Assembly: GCA_023136725.1 (NCBI GenBank)
Contig: JAGLQR010000026.1
Location: 1-11,429 of the forward strand
DNA: 11,429 bases
Reading direction: 5' to 3'
Source: Candidatus Aminicenantota bacterium
GTDB lineage: Bacteria > Acidobacteriota > Aminicenantia > UBA2199
Below, in pieces: positions 1-7,044 of the stretch. The notes under the pieces are model-generated. The model saw nothing but the letters and a program-made list of their open reading frames with translations. It was not told where the DNA came from and made no database searches. The number at the start of each line of letters is the position of its first letter. Within the stretch, counting starts at the first letter, position 1. Made by a program: the position numbers and the translations under genes.

Positions 1-368
1 CCTATCCACCGGAACTTATCACCCTACTATCAACATATTATTTTAACGGAAATATAAGAGAGCTGCAGGCATTCATTTATGATGCAGTATCAAGACATAT
101 ATCCGGTGTCTTATCACTTCAATCCTTCAAAGATGTAATAGAAGAGGGAAGAGAGACTACTGATCTTATTGATAGTGATGAAGATATTAATAGCACAGAT
201 ATAAGTGGATTTTTCAATCAGTTTCCTACATTAAAGGAAGCAGAGACCTTTCTTATCGAAAAAGCACTGGAACAGGCAAAGGGGAATCAGGGAATTGCAG
301 CTTCAATTCTTGGTATCTCAAGACAGGCTCTAAATAAAAGATTAATAAGAAAAAAGACAGATCAATGA
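1..368 (+). CDS. Sigma-54-dependent transcriptional activator (NtrC/AtoC family), C-terminal part, 5' truncated
   Basis: The reading frame is open from base 3 to a TGA at 366-368, giving 121 visible residues; the N-terminal receiver or sensor part and most of the AAA+ domain lie outside the window. Visible residues 1-30 match the end of a sigma-54 interaction domain: a YPPEL segment, then GNIRELQ, which corresponds to the conserved GNVREL motif of the sensor-II region. A loose linker rich in Asp, Glu and Ser (about 45-75) follows. Residues 76-117 are a Fis-type helix-turn-helix (TLKEAE, EKALEQAKGNQGIAASILGIS, RQALNKRL). Such proteins bind upstream enhancers and use ATP to open RNA polymerase-sigma54 promoters. 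The residues before GNIREL read YYFN rather than the usual WPWP type, a small divergence. The family call is firm; signal and target genes cannot be told. Confidence 0.93.
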   Translation, partial: YPPELITLLSTYYFNGNIRELQAFIYDAVSRHISGVLSLQSFKDVIEEGRETTDLIDSDEDINSTDISGFFNQFPTLKEAETFLIEKALEQAKGNQGIAASILGISRQALNKRLIRKKTDQ

Positions 369-380
369 TCTGCCTTTCTT
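345..380. terminator. Bidirectional intrinsic terminator between converging genes
   Basis: CAGATC (358-363) and GATCTG (367-372) form a 6-bp stem around a 3-base AAT loop. Read on the minus strand the stem extends to 8 bp with one G-U pair and is followed by TTTTTTCTTATT (bases 355 down to 344), a good terminator for the minus-strand genes at 443-1614. Read on the plus strand it is followed by CCTTTCTT, a weaker tail for the activator gene. The stem includes that gene's last codons and stop. Confidence 0.7.
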
Positions 381-442
381 CCACGTATATTTTTGATCAG
401 GAAAGATCTTTATTATAATCATATATGTGTGAATATCATCGC

Positions 443-784
443 TTAAGCAGGATCTCCCAGATAATCTGTGTAACTTGAGATACTTTTTATCAGATTCGCA
501 ATTTCACTAACTCTTCCTGATCCGATAACATTTGCATTAAGCATTATAGGGACAATTTCCTCAACTTCTTTAAAGCTCAGGTCATGTAATGAAATATTCA
601 GATCAGGATTAGCTTTCTGATAGAGTTTAATTATTTTTAAAGCATCATTCCAGATATCCATTACTACCTGGGAATTGATCAATATATAGTTTGCATGATT
701 GTTAAGGTCATTTGCTATCTTATTCACAGTCAGGATAGTTGCTTCAGGTTTTGTTAATTCTATATCTATCAATTTGTTTCCCAT
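443..784 (-). CDS. Small hypothetical protein, second gene of a two-gene operon
   Basis: A 113-residue protein with no signal peptide and no membrane segment, so probably cytoplasmic. I do not recognise the family. The sequence looks mostly helical, with short amphipathic stretches (about 16-30, 38-58 and 70-105) and a C-terminal YTDYLGDPA tail. The start is supported by AGGAGG placed 5 bases before the ATG. The gap to the stop of the upstream gene (793) is 8 bases and the ribosome binding site overlaps that stop, so it is very likely co-transcribed and translationally coupled with the exported HExxH protein. Transcription should end at the hairpin near 356-374. Partner, inhibitor or unrelated cargo are all possible. 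Confidence 0.8.
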   Translation of the reverse strand: MGNKLIDIELTKPEATILTVNKIANDLNNHANYILINSQVVMDIWNDALKIIKLYQKANPDLNISLHDLSFKEVEEIVPIMLNANVIGSGRVSEIANLIKSISSYTDYLGDPA

Positions 785-792
785 TTTTCCTC

Positions 793-1614
793 CTATTCCT
801 TAGCAAGCGCATAAGCCTCTATCTCATTCCATATCTCAACATTAGGATTCTTATCATTCAGTGTGAATCCATTAAGAATTGCTGCAAAATTAAAATTTAA
901 TAATGATATATTAAATAATTTTTTCCCTTCAATTCCCCTGTCCAGAAGACAGTTCAGCGGCTGTGGCGATACTGACATTGTTTGAATATATTGTACAACA
1001 TGAATTGATTCATGATAAAAAACATGCTCCGGAACTCCAGTCACTACGGTAGGATATATACCGAGTGCCCAGCCACGTGCATTTCCTGTAAATGCCTCAT
1101 TTGCTTCAAATGAGATCATTCCGTTCCTGAAACTGACACTGTCAGCTCTGCTCATAGCTATTGCAAATCCGATTGCATCCATCGGAGAAATCTGGACATT
1201 AAACAATGTCTTGTCTTTTCCTGCGAGTGGTGTTGCGACCTGTATCCTTGCGGGCCCTAATGTATATCCTAAATATGCAAAAGGATTATCTCCCCTTGCA
1301 GTATTCTCAGTAATAGAAGCAGAAATATTAGCAAGGATTATCCCTTTGGTAACTAAACCTTCACCTATCATTTTTTTTGATTCATAAAATCCATAACCTG
1401 ATAGAGAGCCCCAGAAAAGCATCTTTGCTGCACTCTTTACAGATTTCACTTTTCCCTGAATCAATCCTCTTATAAGTGTTCCGACACCCTGGCCTACAAT
1501 ATTATATGTACGAATAGTACTTTCTGAAGTAGCATTAAGCCTGGAAGAGAAATTCCCGAAAATCCCGAATAAAAATATTACTACAACTAAGGTACTAAGA
1601 GTTCTTTTTTTCAT
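793..1614 (-). CDS. Exported protein with an HExxH zinc-metallopeptidase-like motif
   Basis: A longer frame opens at 1665, but the ATG at 1614 is preferred: GGGAGG lies 5 bases before it and the protein then begins with a secretion signal or membrane anchor (MKKRT followed by about 15 hydrophobic residues). This gives 273 residues. A helical, Gly-rich stretch (about 40-100) contains GYGFYESKKMIGEGLVTKG and ITENTARGDNPF. Residues 201-208 read HESIHVVQ, matching the HExxH zinc-binding and catalytic motif, with local likeness to the HELTHVVQ of DUF4157-type proteins. NEIEAYALA near the C-terminus (Glu264 or Glu266) could supply the third zinc ligand of a gluzincin, as EREADxxA does in that group. 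Zinc binding and peptidase activity are inferred from motifs only. The domain before the motif resembles no family I can name. It is the first gene of an operon with the small protein after it. Confidence 0.75.
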   Translation of the reverse strand: MKKRTLSTLVVVIFLFGIFGNFSSRLNATSESTIRTYNIVGQGVGTLIRGLIQGKVKSVKSAAKMLFWGSLSGYGFYESKKMIGEGLVTKGIILANISASITENTARGDNPFAYLGYTLGPARIQVATPLAGKDKTLFNVQISPMDAIGFAIAMSRADSVSFRNGMISFEANEAFTGNARGWALGIYPTVVTGVPEHVFYHESIHVVQYIQTMSVSPQPLNCLLDRGIEGKKLFNISLLNFNFAAILNGFTLNDKNPNVEIWNEIEAYALAKE

Positions 1615-1625
1615 TTTGTCCTCCC
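1615..1625 (-). promoter_or_regulatory. Ribosome binding site that fixes the start at 1614
   Basis: On the minus strand GGGAGG (1625-1620) is followed by ACAAA and then ATG (1614-1612). The alternative ATG 51 bases upstream (1665) has no comparable site and would bury the signal peptide behind 17 polar residues. Confidence 0.8.
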
Positions 1626-1878
1626 GATGCCCTCTCGGAACACCTGCACAATTTATTAATTTCATACAATTACAAAAGCATAAGGAATTCCAAAATGTTG
1701 CAAAAGTTGTTTAACTACTATATTGTTAGGTTTTTTGCCCGTTTCGATTCTTGTTGATCATCCTGACGGGTGAGACAAAATTTTACCAGCCAGGGTTTAA
1801 GATCATGAAAACAGGCAAAAATCTCTAAATCCACTCTACAAATCTGAGTTTTGATGGATTATTGATCATGTCTCTCTT

Positions 1879-1894
1879 TGCAACTAAAGTTGCA
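1879..1894. repeat. Perfect inverted repeat, candidate operator
   Basis: TGCAAC, four bases TAAA, then GTTGCA: two perfect 6-bp half-sites. It has no T-tract after it, so it is not a terminator. It lies 109 bases before the dipeptidase start and 265 bases before the minus-strand gene, a possible dimeric regulator site. Function is inferred. Confidence 0.5.
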
Positions 1895-1967
1895 CATGTG
1901 ATTGAATGCAGCAGAATTTTATATATAACAAAGTACTATCAAAGGGTCATAAAATGAAAACCTAAAG

Positions 1968-1998
1968 TTTAAAAAATAAAAATTTAGTGCTATATAAT
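1968..1998 (+). promoter_or_regulatory. Promoter of the C69 dipeptidase, extended -10, leaderless
   Basis: TTTAAA (1968-1973) is 17 bases from TATATA (1991-1996), which is preceded by TG at 1988-1989 (extended -10); TATAAT also reads at 1993-1998. A start site 7 bases past the TATATA hexamer is base 2003, the A of the ATG. No Shine-Dalgarno sequence lies before the gene, which agrees with a leaderless transcript. Confidence 0.6.
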
Positions 1999-2002
1999 AG
2001 AT

Positions 2003-3451
2003 ATGAAAAAAAGCATATTAATCATATTGATCTTCTTGTTTTATTTCCCATTAAGAGGATGGGACAATTGTTATACTATTATTGCAGGAAGAGATGCCAC
2101 TGTTTCCGGATCGGTAATGATCGCTCATAATGAAGATGACAAGGGGAAAAATTTCTTTGTAGATGTACATAAAATAGGAAAAAGTGGTGAAAATGGGAGA
2201 ACGATTAAATTAAAGAACGGGCGACTTTTAAGGCTTTCAAAAGGGTACGGATTCCTCTGGCTGGAGATCGCCGGAACTGAATTTGCCGATTCATATATAA
2301 ATGAAAAGGGAGTTGTGATTGTATCGAATGCCTGTCTGTCCAGAGAGGATAACCCTTCTCTTGTCGATGGGGGTATCGGAATGGCTCTGAGGAGGATCGT
2401 CGCCGAACAGGCAGAAAATGCCAGGGAAGCAGTTGAGATCGCCGGTCAGCTGGTTGAAAAATACGGGTATTATTCCTCTGGAAGGACGTATGCTTTTGCT
2501 GACGCAAGAGAAGGGTGGTTAATGCATATTGTCAAGGGTAAACACTGGGCGGCAAAGAGAATTCCTGATGACAGTGTTGCAATTATCCCAAACTATTATA
2601 CGATAGATGAGATCAATCTAAATGATAGAAATGATTATATGGGGTCAAAGGATATTATAGACTATGCTGTGAAAAGGGGTTGGTACAACAAATCTGACGG
2701 GGAAAAATTCAGTTTCAGAAAAGCATATTCAGATCCGAAAAACCTCATTTCCGAGAGAAACACATTAAGGCATTGGAGAGGATTTGCATTGCTTTCAAAA
2801 TTAAAAGTAAGACCCGGAGTGGATCTCTCTTTCTCATTTAAACCGGCAAAAAAAATAAAGATACAGGATATCTTCACTCTTCTTCGAGACCATTATGAAG
2901 GTACTGCTCAGGATCTTTCAAACGGATACAAAACAGGATCACCGAATTTCACCCAGAATAGAACCATATGTACCGGATCAACCCGGTATTCGATCGTTGC
3001 CGAGCTGAGACAAAACCTGCCGGATGAGATTGCAACTCTGGTATGGATCGCATTCAGAAGGCCTGATTCAAACTCATATTCCCCATGGTATCCTTCAATT
3101 GTCTCAACCCCGAATGGATATACCCGGGGAAATTCTGAAACAGCTTTTTTAACACACATGAAAAAAAACGACGACTATTTCAGGTATGATGAAAAGCATG
3201 CATATTGGAGCTATGCAAAATTATCAGAAAGAGTTGATGATGATTACAGAAACAATATCAAGCAGGTAAAAAAAATGTGGGCAAATTTTGAACAATCTCT
3301 TCTAAAGAGTATTAAGAAGAAGGAGAGGGAATTCACTTACCTTTTAGGGAAAAACAGGGTACTCGCATTGAACATGATCACAAACTATGTTCACAATATA
3401 GAATTCAGAAAATGGTTCAATACTATTGATCTCTTTAATACATTACATTGA
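2003..3451 (+). CDS. Secreted dipeptidase, peptidase family C69 (PepD type)
   Basis: 482 residues. After a signal peptide (about 1-19, KKSILIILIFLFYF core) the sequence reads WDNCYTIIAGRDATVSGSV, then IAHNEDD: this is the N-terminal signature of family C69 (Pfam PF03577), whose members are Ntn-hydrolases. Cys23 is the expected nucleophile, exposed by removal of the preceding residues. Later stretches fit the family too: YAFADAREGWLMHIV (about 163-177) and the CTGSTRYS plus LPDEIATLVWIAF region (about 324-350). The length is normal for the family. The enzyme should split dipeptides in the periplasm or outside. The start is supported by the signal peptide following directly and by the promoter placed just upstream; there is no ribosome binding site. 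It converges on the next minus-strand gene with only 11 bases between stops, and no terminator is evident there. Confidence 0.9.
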   Translation: MKKSILIILIFLFYFPLRGWDNCYTIIAGRDATVSGSVMIAHNEDDKGKNFFVDVHKIGKSGENGRTIKLKNGRLLRLSKGYGFLWLEIAGTEFADSYINEKGVVIVSNACLSREDNPSLVDGGIGMALRRIVAEQAENAREAVEIAGQLVEKYGYYSSGRTYAFADAREGWLMHIVKGKHWAAKRIPDDSVAIIPNYYTIDEINLNDRNDYMGSKDIIDYAVKRGWYNKSDGEKFSFRKAYSDPKNLISERNTLRHWRGFALLSKLKVRPGVDLSFSFKPAKKIKIQDIFTLLRDHYEGTAQDLSNGYKTGSPNFTQNRTICTGSTRYSIVAELRQNLPDEIATLVWIAFRRPDSNSYSPWYPSIVSTPNGYTRGNSETAFLTHMKKNDDYFRYDEKHAYWSYAKLSERVDDDYRNNIKQVKKMWANFEQSLLKSIKKKEREFTYLLGKNRVLALNMITNYVHNIEFRKWFNTIDLFNTLH

Positions 3452-3462
3452 TATAATAAATA

Positions 3463-5601
3463 TCAGTTGAGTGACTGTTGAAGCAGCCTTTCTAATCTAG
3501 ACTTTTCTGTATCCGGCAGACGATTATAAAACTTGTCCTTACACAATTTGAAATACTCGTAAGCTGATCTTTTATCACCCAGTTTCATAAGATATGCAAT
3601 TCCAACACTGAAATAAGGATCAATGAAATCCGGTTTTGCGGATATGGATTTTTTCCAATCTGATATGGCACCGGAATAATCTCCATTAAAATACCTGGCC
3701 GCACCTCGTCCATTCAAAGCCGAATAGAGTCTGTCATCGATCTCAATAGCTTTATTGAAATTGATCATTGCATTTTCATAACTTCTGCTGTCCTTTGTAC
3801 TCTGAAAATGGGAAAGATATAGTGACCCGATATTGTTATAGACAGAGGCATAATTATTATCAAGTTCAAGTGATCTCTTGTAATTACTCAGAGCTTTCTC
3901 AAAGTTTCCATTCCTGTAATAAGCAACTCCGAGATAATTAAAACTTTCAGGATCATGCTTCATAAGGATTATACTCTGCTCAAGGATATCTACGGCTCTT
4001 TTGTATTCTCCATTCTCAACTAGGAATATACCAAGCTTGGAAAGGAGAAATGGGTCCCCCGGATTTTTCTCAAGTCCTTTTTCCAGAATTGCTACTGAGA
4101 GATCAGCTTCTCCTGTCTCTTTGAATATCTTGGCAAGATGAGAATATATTATCGTATAAGAAGGACTTGCAATAATGATCTCTTTTAGATCCCTTATAGC
4201 ACCCTGAATGTCTCCATTCTGATAAAGCGCCAGCGAATTAAGCATTTTGGTCTGAAGAGGAAGAAGGGTCTTCAGATCGTCCTTTTCTGTATAAACTTTT
4301 TTCTTTTTTATTGTTGTTCCGGAAAAATAGCCGAGGCTTTTCAGTTTTTTCTGAGCTTCAGGGTCCAAAGTCCCGGCTCTCTTCAATTTGTCCTCATTGC
4401 TTAAACCTGATATGAGTTTATTTAGTTCATATTTGAGATTCCCGCTATTCTTCTCCGCAATCAGGTTCCTTTCTTCAGACATATCATTGGAAAGATTGTA
4501 AAATTCTCTTATAGGCTGATCAATAAATTTATCATTTCCCCGAATAAAACCCCTTAAGGGGGCCCAGTCTCTATTAAGATATGGAGTAAGCGATTCAAAA
4601 TAAATGTATTTATCCTTTATATCCTCGCCACTCATAACTCCTGCAAGGCTATCACCTTGAATATGATCAGGTATGTCAATATTGAGAACATCACATATAG
4701 TCGGGAAAATATCAATATGAGCAACATTTTCATTTATTTCTCCGCCTGAAGAACCGGGAATCCTGATTATGTACGGGATATGAATTGTATTGTTATAAGC
4801 AAAATAGGAGTGAGTTTTTTCCCCTTTTTCACCCAGAGCTTCACCATGATCTGCAGTAAAGATGATCATAGTATTCTCATATTCTCCAGTGGCTTTTAAG
4901 CGATCAAATAATCTTCCGAGAGAAGCATCGGTATACGCCACTTCACCTGAATAGAGATCATGGGAATATTCACTATCATAAGGAGAGGGAGGAAGATAAG
5001 GTTGATGCGGATCAAAAAGGTGCACCCAGCATAACCACTTCCCTTCTGTTTTCTCGATCCATTTTAATGCAGGCTCAATAACTTTTTCAGCTTTTCTCTC
5101 AACGAAGAAAAGCTCAAGATCATTATGGGTTCCGTAATTGTCATCATAAGTATCAAATCCCTGATTGAGGCCGAATCTTGAATCAAGTGGGAAAGCTCCG
5201 ATAAAAGCTCCGGTTTCATACTTGTTGCTCTTTAAATGTTCGGCAATAGTAAGAAATCTGTCATCAAGTGCAAATCCTGAATTATCACTGATCCCGTGAA
5301 ACAGAGGGGTTGTCCCTGTGATTATGTTGGTGTGAGATGGGAGAGTTACCGGATTATGAGCAAAACCCCTGGTAAAACGGAAAGATTTCTCTGCCAGTTT
5401 ATCTATATTCGGAGTCTTTACATATTTATCAGAATAAATCCCGAGTCTGTCAAAACGGAGAGTATCGATCGTAATGAGCAGGACATTATAATCTCCCTTT
5501 TTTATACCCGGTTTTTTACTACCTGATACAACCCCTCCTCCACCGCAGGCAATAAGGATAAAAAATACTACAATCAGGAGTAGGGTAAAACCTTTTCTCA
5601 T
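3463..5601 (-). CDS. Sulfatase-fold (alkaline phosphatase superfamily) lipoprotein with C-terminal TPR repeats
   Basis: 712 residues. Residues 1-19 are a lipoprotein signal peptide with lipobox LIAC, so Cys19 is the lipidation site. A sulfatase domain (Pfam PF00884) spans about 38-390. Visible metal or active-site positions are Asp46 in ITIDT, FDPH (Asp197, His199), TADHGE (Asp251, His252) and His264. The signature that in sulfatases is C/S-x-P-S-R reads T-L-P-S-H (86-90), so the nucleophile is probably Thr86, which cannot become formylglycine. EFYNLSNDMSEERNL is typical of the C-terminal subdomain. A linker with LKSLGYFSG (about 420-428) leads to roughly six or seven TPR units (about 450-690), probably for protein contacts. 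It is the second gene of an operon; its ATG shares one base with the stop before it (TAATG). The substrate is unknown; a phosphodiesterase or a phosphoethanolamine/phosphoglycerol-type transferase fits better than a sulfatase. Confidence 0.9.
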   Translation of the reverse strand: MRKGFTLLLIVVFFILIACGGGGVVSGSKKPGIKKGDYNVLLITIDTLRFDRLGIYSDKYVKTPNIDKLAEKSFRFTRGFAHNPVTLPSHTNIITGTTPLFHGISDNSGFALDDRFLTIAEHLKSNKYETGAFIGAFPLDSRFGLNQGFDTYDDNYGTHNDLELFFVERKAEKVIEPALKWIEKTEGKWLCWVHLFDPHQPYLPPSPYDSEYSHDLYSGEVAYTDASLGRLFDRLKATGEYENTMIIFTADHGEALGEKGEKTHSYFAYNNTIHIPYIIRIPGSSGGEINENVAHIDIFPTICDVLNIDIPDHIQGDSLAGVMSGEDIKDKYIYFESLTPYLNRDWAPLRGFIRGNDKFIDQPIREFYNLSNDMSEERNLIAEKNSGNLKYELNKLISGLSNEDKLKRAGTLDPEAQKKLKSLGYFSGTTIKKKKVYTEKDDLKTLLPLQTKMLNSLALYQNGDIQGAIRDLKEIIIASPSYTIIYSHLAKIFKETGEADLSVAILEKGLEKNPGDPFLLSKLGIFLVENGEYKRAVDILEQSIILMKHDPESFNYLGVAYYRNGNFEKALSNYKRSLELDNNYASVYNNIGSLYLSHFQSTKDSRSYENAMINFNKAIEIDDRLYSALNGRGAARYFNGDYSGAISDWKKSISAKPDFIDPYFSVGIAYLMKLGDKRSAYEYFKLCKDKFYNRLPDTEKSRLERLLQQSLN

Positions 5602-6566
5602 TATTGATTGGAAAATGCTTTTACGATCTCATCAGCAGTTGTAAAGTTCGGTGATTCCGGAGCCAGCTCCATGAATTTCTTCAATGCAGTTACAGATTCA
5701 GTTATTTTATTTAGAGCAACATAGGTCATCCCCAGCTGATAATAGGCTTCCCCGAAATTCTCTTTCATTTCCACTGCACGGTTGAAATAACCGACTGCCC
5801 TGTTATAATCCATAGCATTATAGAAATTGATCCCGATATTATAAAGTGTATCCGGATTGGTAATATCTTCATCCGATAATTTTTTAAACCATTCCATTGC
5901 CTTATCCGTCTGCTTCAGGTTGGAGTAAGAATTACCAACCGAAAGAATCAATTCTTTATGTTTAGGGTATTTCAATATTGCTTTCTGAAAATATTCTATT
6001 GCCTTCTCATATTCTTCAAGTTTTGAATAACAATTTCCCATATATAGATTAACAATGGCAATACCTTCCCTTTCTTTATATTTTTCTATTATTTTCTCAA
6101 ATCTTTTTATGGCTTTCTTTGTTTGTTTTCCAACGAGAAGAGCATTACCTTCCTCGATCTCTTTAATTATACTCTGCTCAAGAGCAGGACCCTGTATCTT
6201 CTGCATCTCAATTTTGAGTACTTCATATTTATCACCCTGAAAAAAACAAACATATTTAGCATTCTGAAATACATAGTCAACAGCAATCTTTCTGGGAGCA
6301 TATCCGACTTTACTAAAATCAAAATACCATTTGCCGTATCTCATATATAAGGATCTCCATTTCCCCTTAGAATCAGTAACCGGAGTTATGTTATGACCAG
6401 ACTGGGCCTTTATTGAATACAACTTGACTTTAACACCTTTAATAGGCTCACCGGTATCTTTATCTAAAACAATTCCCCTCATCTTTACTTTTCCTGATGT
6501 AGCCTGTGAAAACATCAGAACCGTTGATACTATGAATATTAGAAAAACAATAAATATCTTCTTCAT
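5601..6566 (-). CDS. Exported protein with carboxypeptidase-regulatory-like domain and TPR repeats
   Basis: 321 residues counted from the ATG at 6566; a start at 6617 is possible but has no ribosome binding site, while AGGAGG lies 4 bases before 6566 and the protein then begins with a clean signal peptide (KKIFIVFLIFIVSTVLMFSQ). Residues about 26-122 look like a carboxypeptidase-regulatory-like/transthyretin-type beta domain (MRGIVLDKDTGEPIKGVKVKLY, then a TDSKGKW turn and FSKVGYAPRKI). Residues about 135-306 hold about five TPR units (for example GNCYSKLEEYEKAIEYFQKAI and GINFYNAMDYNRAVGYFNRAV). It is probably periplasmic and a scaffold without enzyme activity. It is the first gene of the operon with the sulfatase-fold lipoprotein; the one-base stop/start overlap suggests coupled synthesis and perhaps a joint complex. 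Confidence 0.85.
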   Translation of the reverse strand: MKKIFIVFLIFIVSTVLMFSQATSGKVKMRGIVLDKDTGEPIKGVKVKLYSIKAQSGHNITPVTDSKGKWRSLYMRYGKWYFDFSKVGYAPRKIAVDYVFQNAKYVCFFQGDKYEVLKIEMQKIQGPALEQSIIKEIEEGNALLVGKQTKKAIKRFEKIIEKYKEREGIAIVNLYMGNCYSKLEEYEKAIEYFQKAILKYPKHKELILSVGNSYSNLKQTDKAMEWFKKLSDEDITNPDTLYNIGINFYNAMDYNRAVGYFNRAVEMKENFGEAYYQLGMTYVALNKITESVTALKKFMELAPESPNFTTADEIVKAFSNQ

Positions 6567-6578
6567 ATCTCCTCCTGC
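6567..6578 (-). promoter_or_regulatory. Ribosome binding site that fixes the start at 6566
   Basis: On the minus strand GCAGGAGGAGAT directly precedes the ATG at 6566-6564. This is the strongest Shine-Dalgarno in the region and favours this start over the upstream in-frame ATG at 6617, which would also lie upstream of the predicted transcription start. Confidence 0.8.
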
Positions 6579-6597
6579 TCTATATATTATATAAAAA

Positions 6598-6625
6598 ATT
6601 ATACCACTATATCCCAAAAAATCAA
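6598..6625 (-). promoter_or_regulatory. Promoter of the TPR/sulfatase-fold operon
   Basis: On the minus strand TTGATT (6625-6620) is 16 bases from TATAAT (6603-6598). The predicted start near 6591 gives a leader of about 25 bases that contains the ribosome binding site. Confidence 0.6.
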
Positions 6626-6647
6626 CTTAGGAATCTTTGCTTAACCA

Positions 6648-6676
6648 TTGACATTTCATGACTTTTCAAATATAAA
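6648..6676 (+). promoter_or_regulatory. Near-consensus sigma-70 promoter of the small lipoprotein gene
   Basis: TTGACA (6648-6653), a 17-base spacer, and TATAAA (6671-6676). The predicted start near 6683 gives a leader of about 20 bases with an AGAGGT ribosome binding site before the ATG at 6703. It stands back to back with the minus-strand promoter; the two -35 boxes are 22 bases apart. Confidence 0.75.
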
Positions 6677-6702
6677 ATACGTATCACAGTTCAGAGGTAA
6701 AA

Positions 6703-7035
6703 ATGAAAAGATTGATCTTAGTAATAACAGCAATAACATTTTTGATTGTACTTCCGGCATGCAAATATAACGGGGAAGCTACAGTCATAGTAAAAAATGT
6801 AGGTGATCTCACAGCTTCAGTTAAGGTCGAAAATGCACAAGTTCAACTCGGCCCCGGAGAGGAAGAAGAATTCACAATAACATGGCCGGGTGGCGGGAAT
6901 GACATGAATATAAACCTGAGTGTATATCCACTCGCTTATAGAGAAACAATGTGGGAGAATACCAATTTCTGGATAAAAGATGGTGAGACTAAATATTTTG
7001 AGATAGAATTCTATCCGCCGGAACTTAGTAAATAG
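6703..7035 (+). CDS. Small lipoprotein of unknown function
   Basis: 110 residues. The first 20 form a lipoprotein signal peptide with lipobox LPAC (Cys20 lipidated). The mature part of about 90 residues looks like a single beta-sandwich: VIVKNVGDLTASVKVENAQVQLGPGEEEEFTI suggests a domain that carries short alternating strands, followed by an acidic patch and a TKYFEIEFYPPEL end. I do not recognise a family. The start is supported by AGAGGT 5 bases upstream and by the strong promoter. It runs towards the second sulfatase-fold gene, with 9 bases between the stops. Its place between two sulfatase-fold/TPR loci, with a promoter abutting that of one of them, hints at a shared role in the envelope, but this is inference. 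Confidence 0.8.
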   Translation: MKRLILVITAITFLIVLPACKYNGEATVIVKNVGDLTASVKVENAQVQLGPGEEEEFTITWPGGGNDMNINLSVYPLAYRETMWENTNFWIKDGETKYFEIEFYPPELSK

Positions 7036-7044
7036 CTTATTCTT

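Larger units (their letters stand above)
1615..2002. other. Divergent intergenic region without a recognisable gene
   Basis: 388 bases separate the starts of the minus-strand operon and the C69 dipeptidase. I see no ORF or RNA gene. Contents: the ribosome binding site of the minus gene, a perfect inverted repeat (1879-1894), three GATCAT copies (near 1755, 1801 and 1864), a loose CCCGT/ACGGG pairing (1738-1742 with 1766-1770), and the dipeptidase promoter at the right end. No convincing -35/-10 pair was found for the minus-strand operon. Confidence 0.6.

Noticed and set aside
1666..1691. Minus-strand GG-N10-GC spacing (TGGAATTCCTTATGCT) resembling a sigma-54 promoter before the HExxH gene
   Set aside because: Only the core GG and GC match; the rest of the -24/-12 consensus is absent and such a spacing is common by chance. 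The nearby activator gene is not enough support.
1737..1770. CCCGT/ACGGG pairing as a terminator
   Set aside because: The stem is 5 bp with a 23-base loop and the T-run lies on the wrong side: it precedes the hairpin on the plus strand and reads as A's after it on the minus strand.
6055..6350. Short plus-strand frames opposite the TPR protein gene
   Set aside because: They are low-complexity hydrophobic shadows of the opposite strand without ribosome binding sites.
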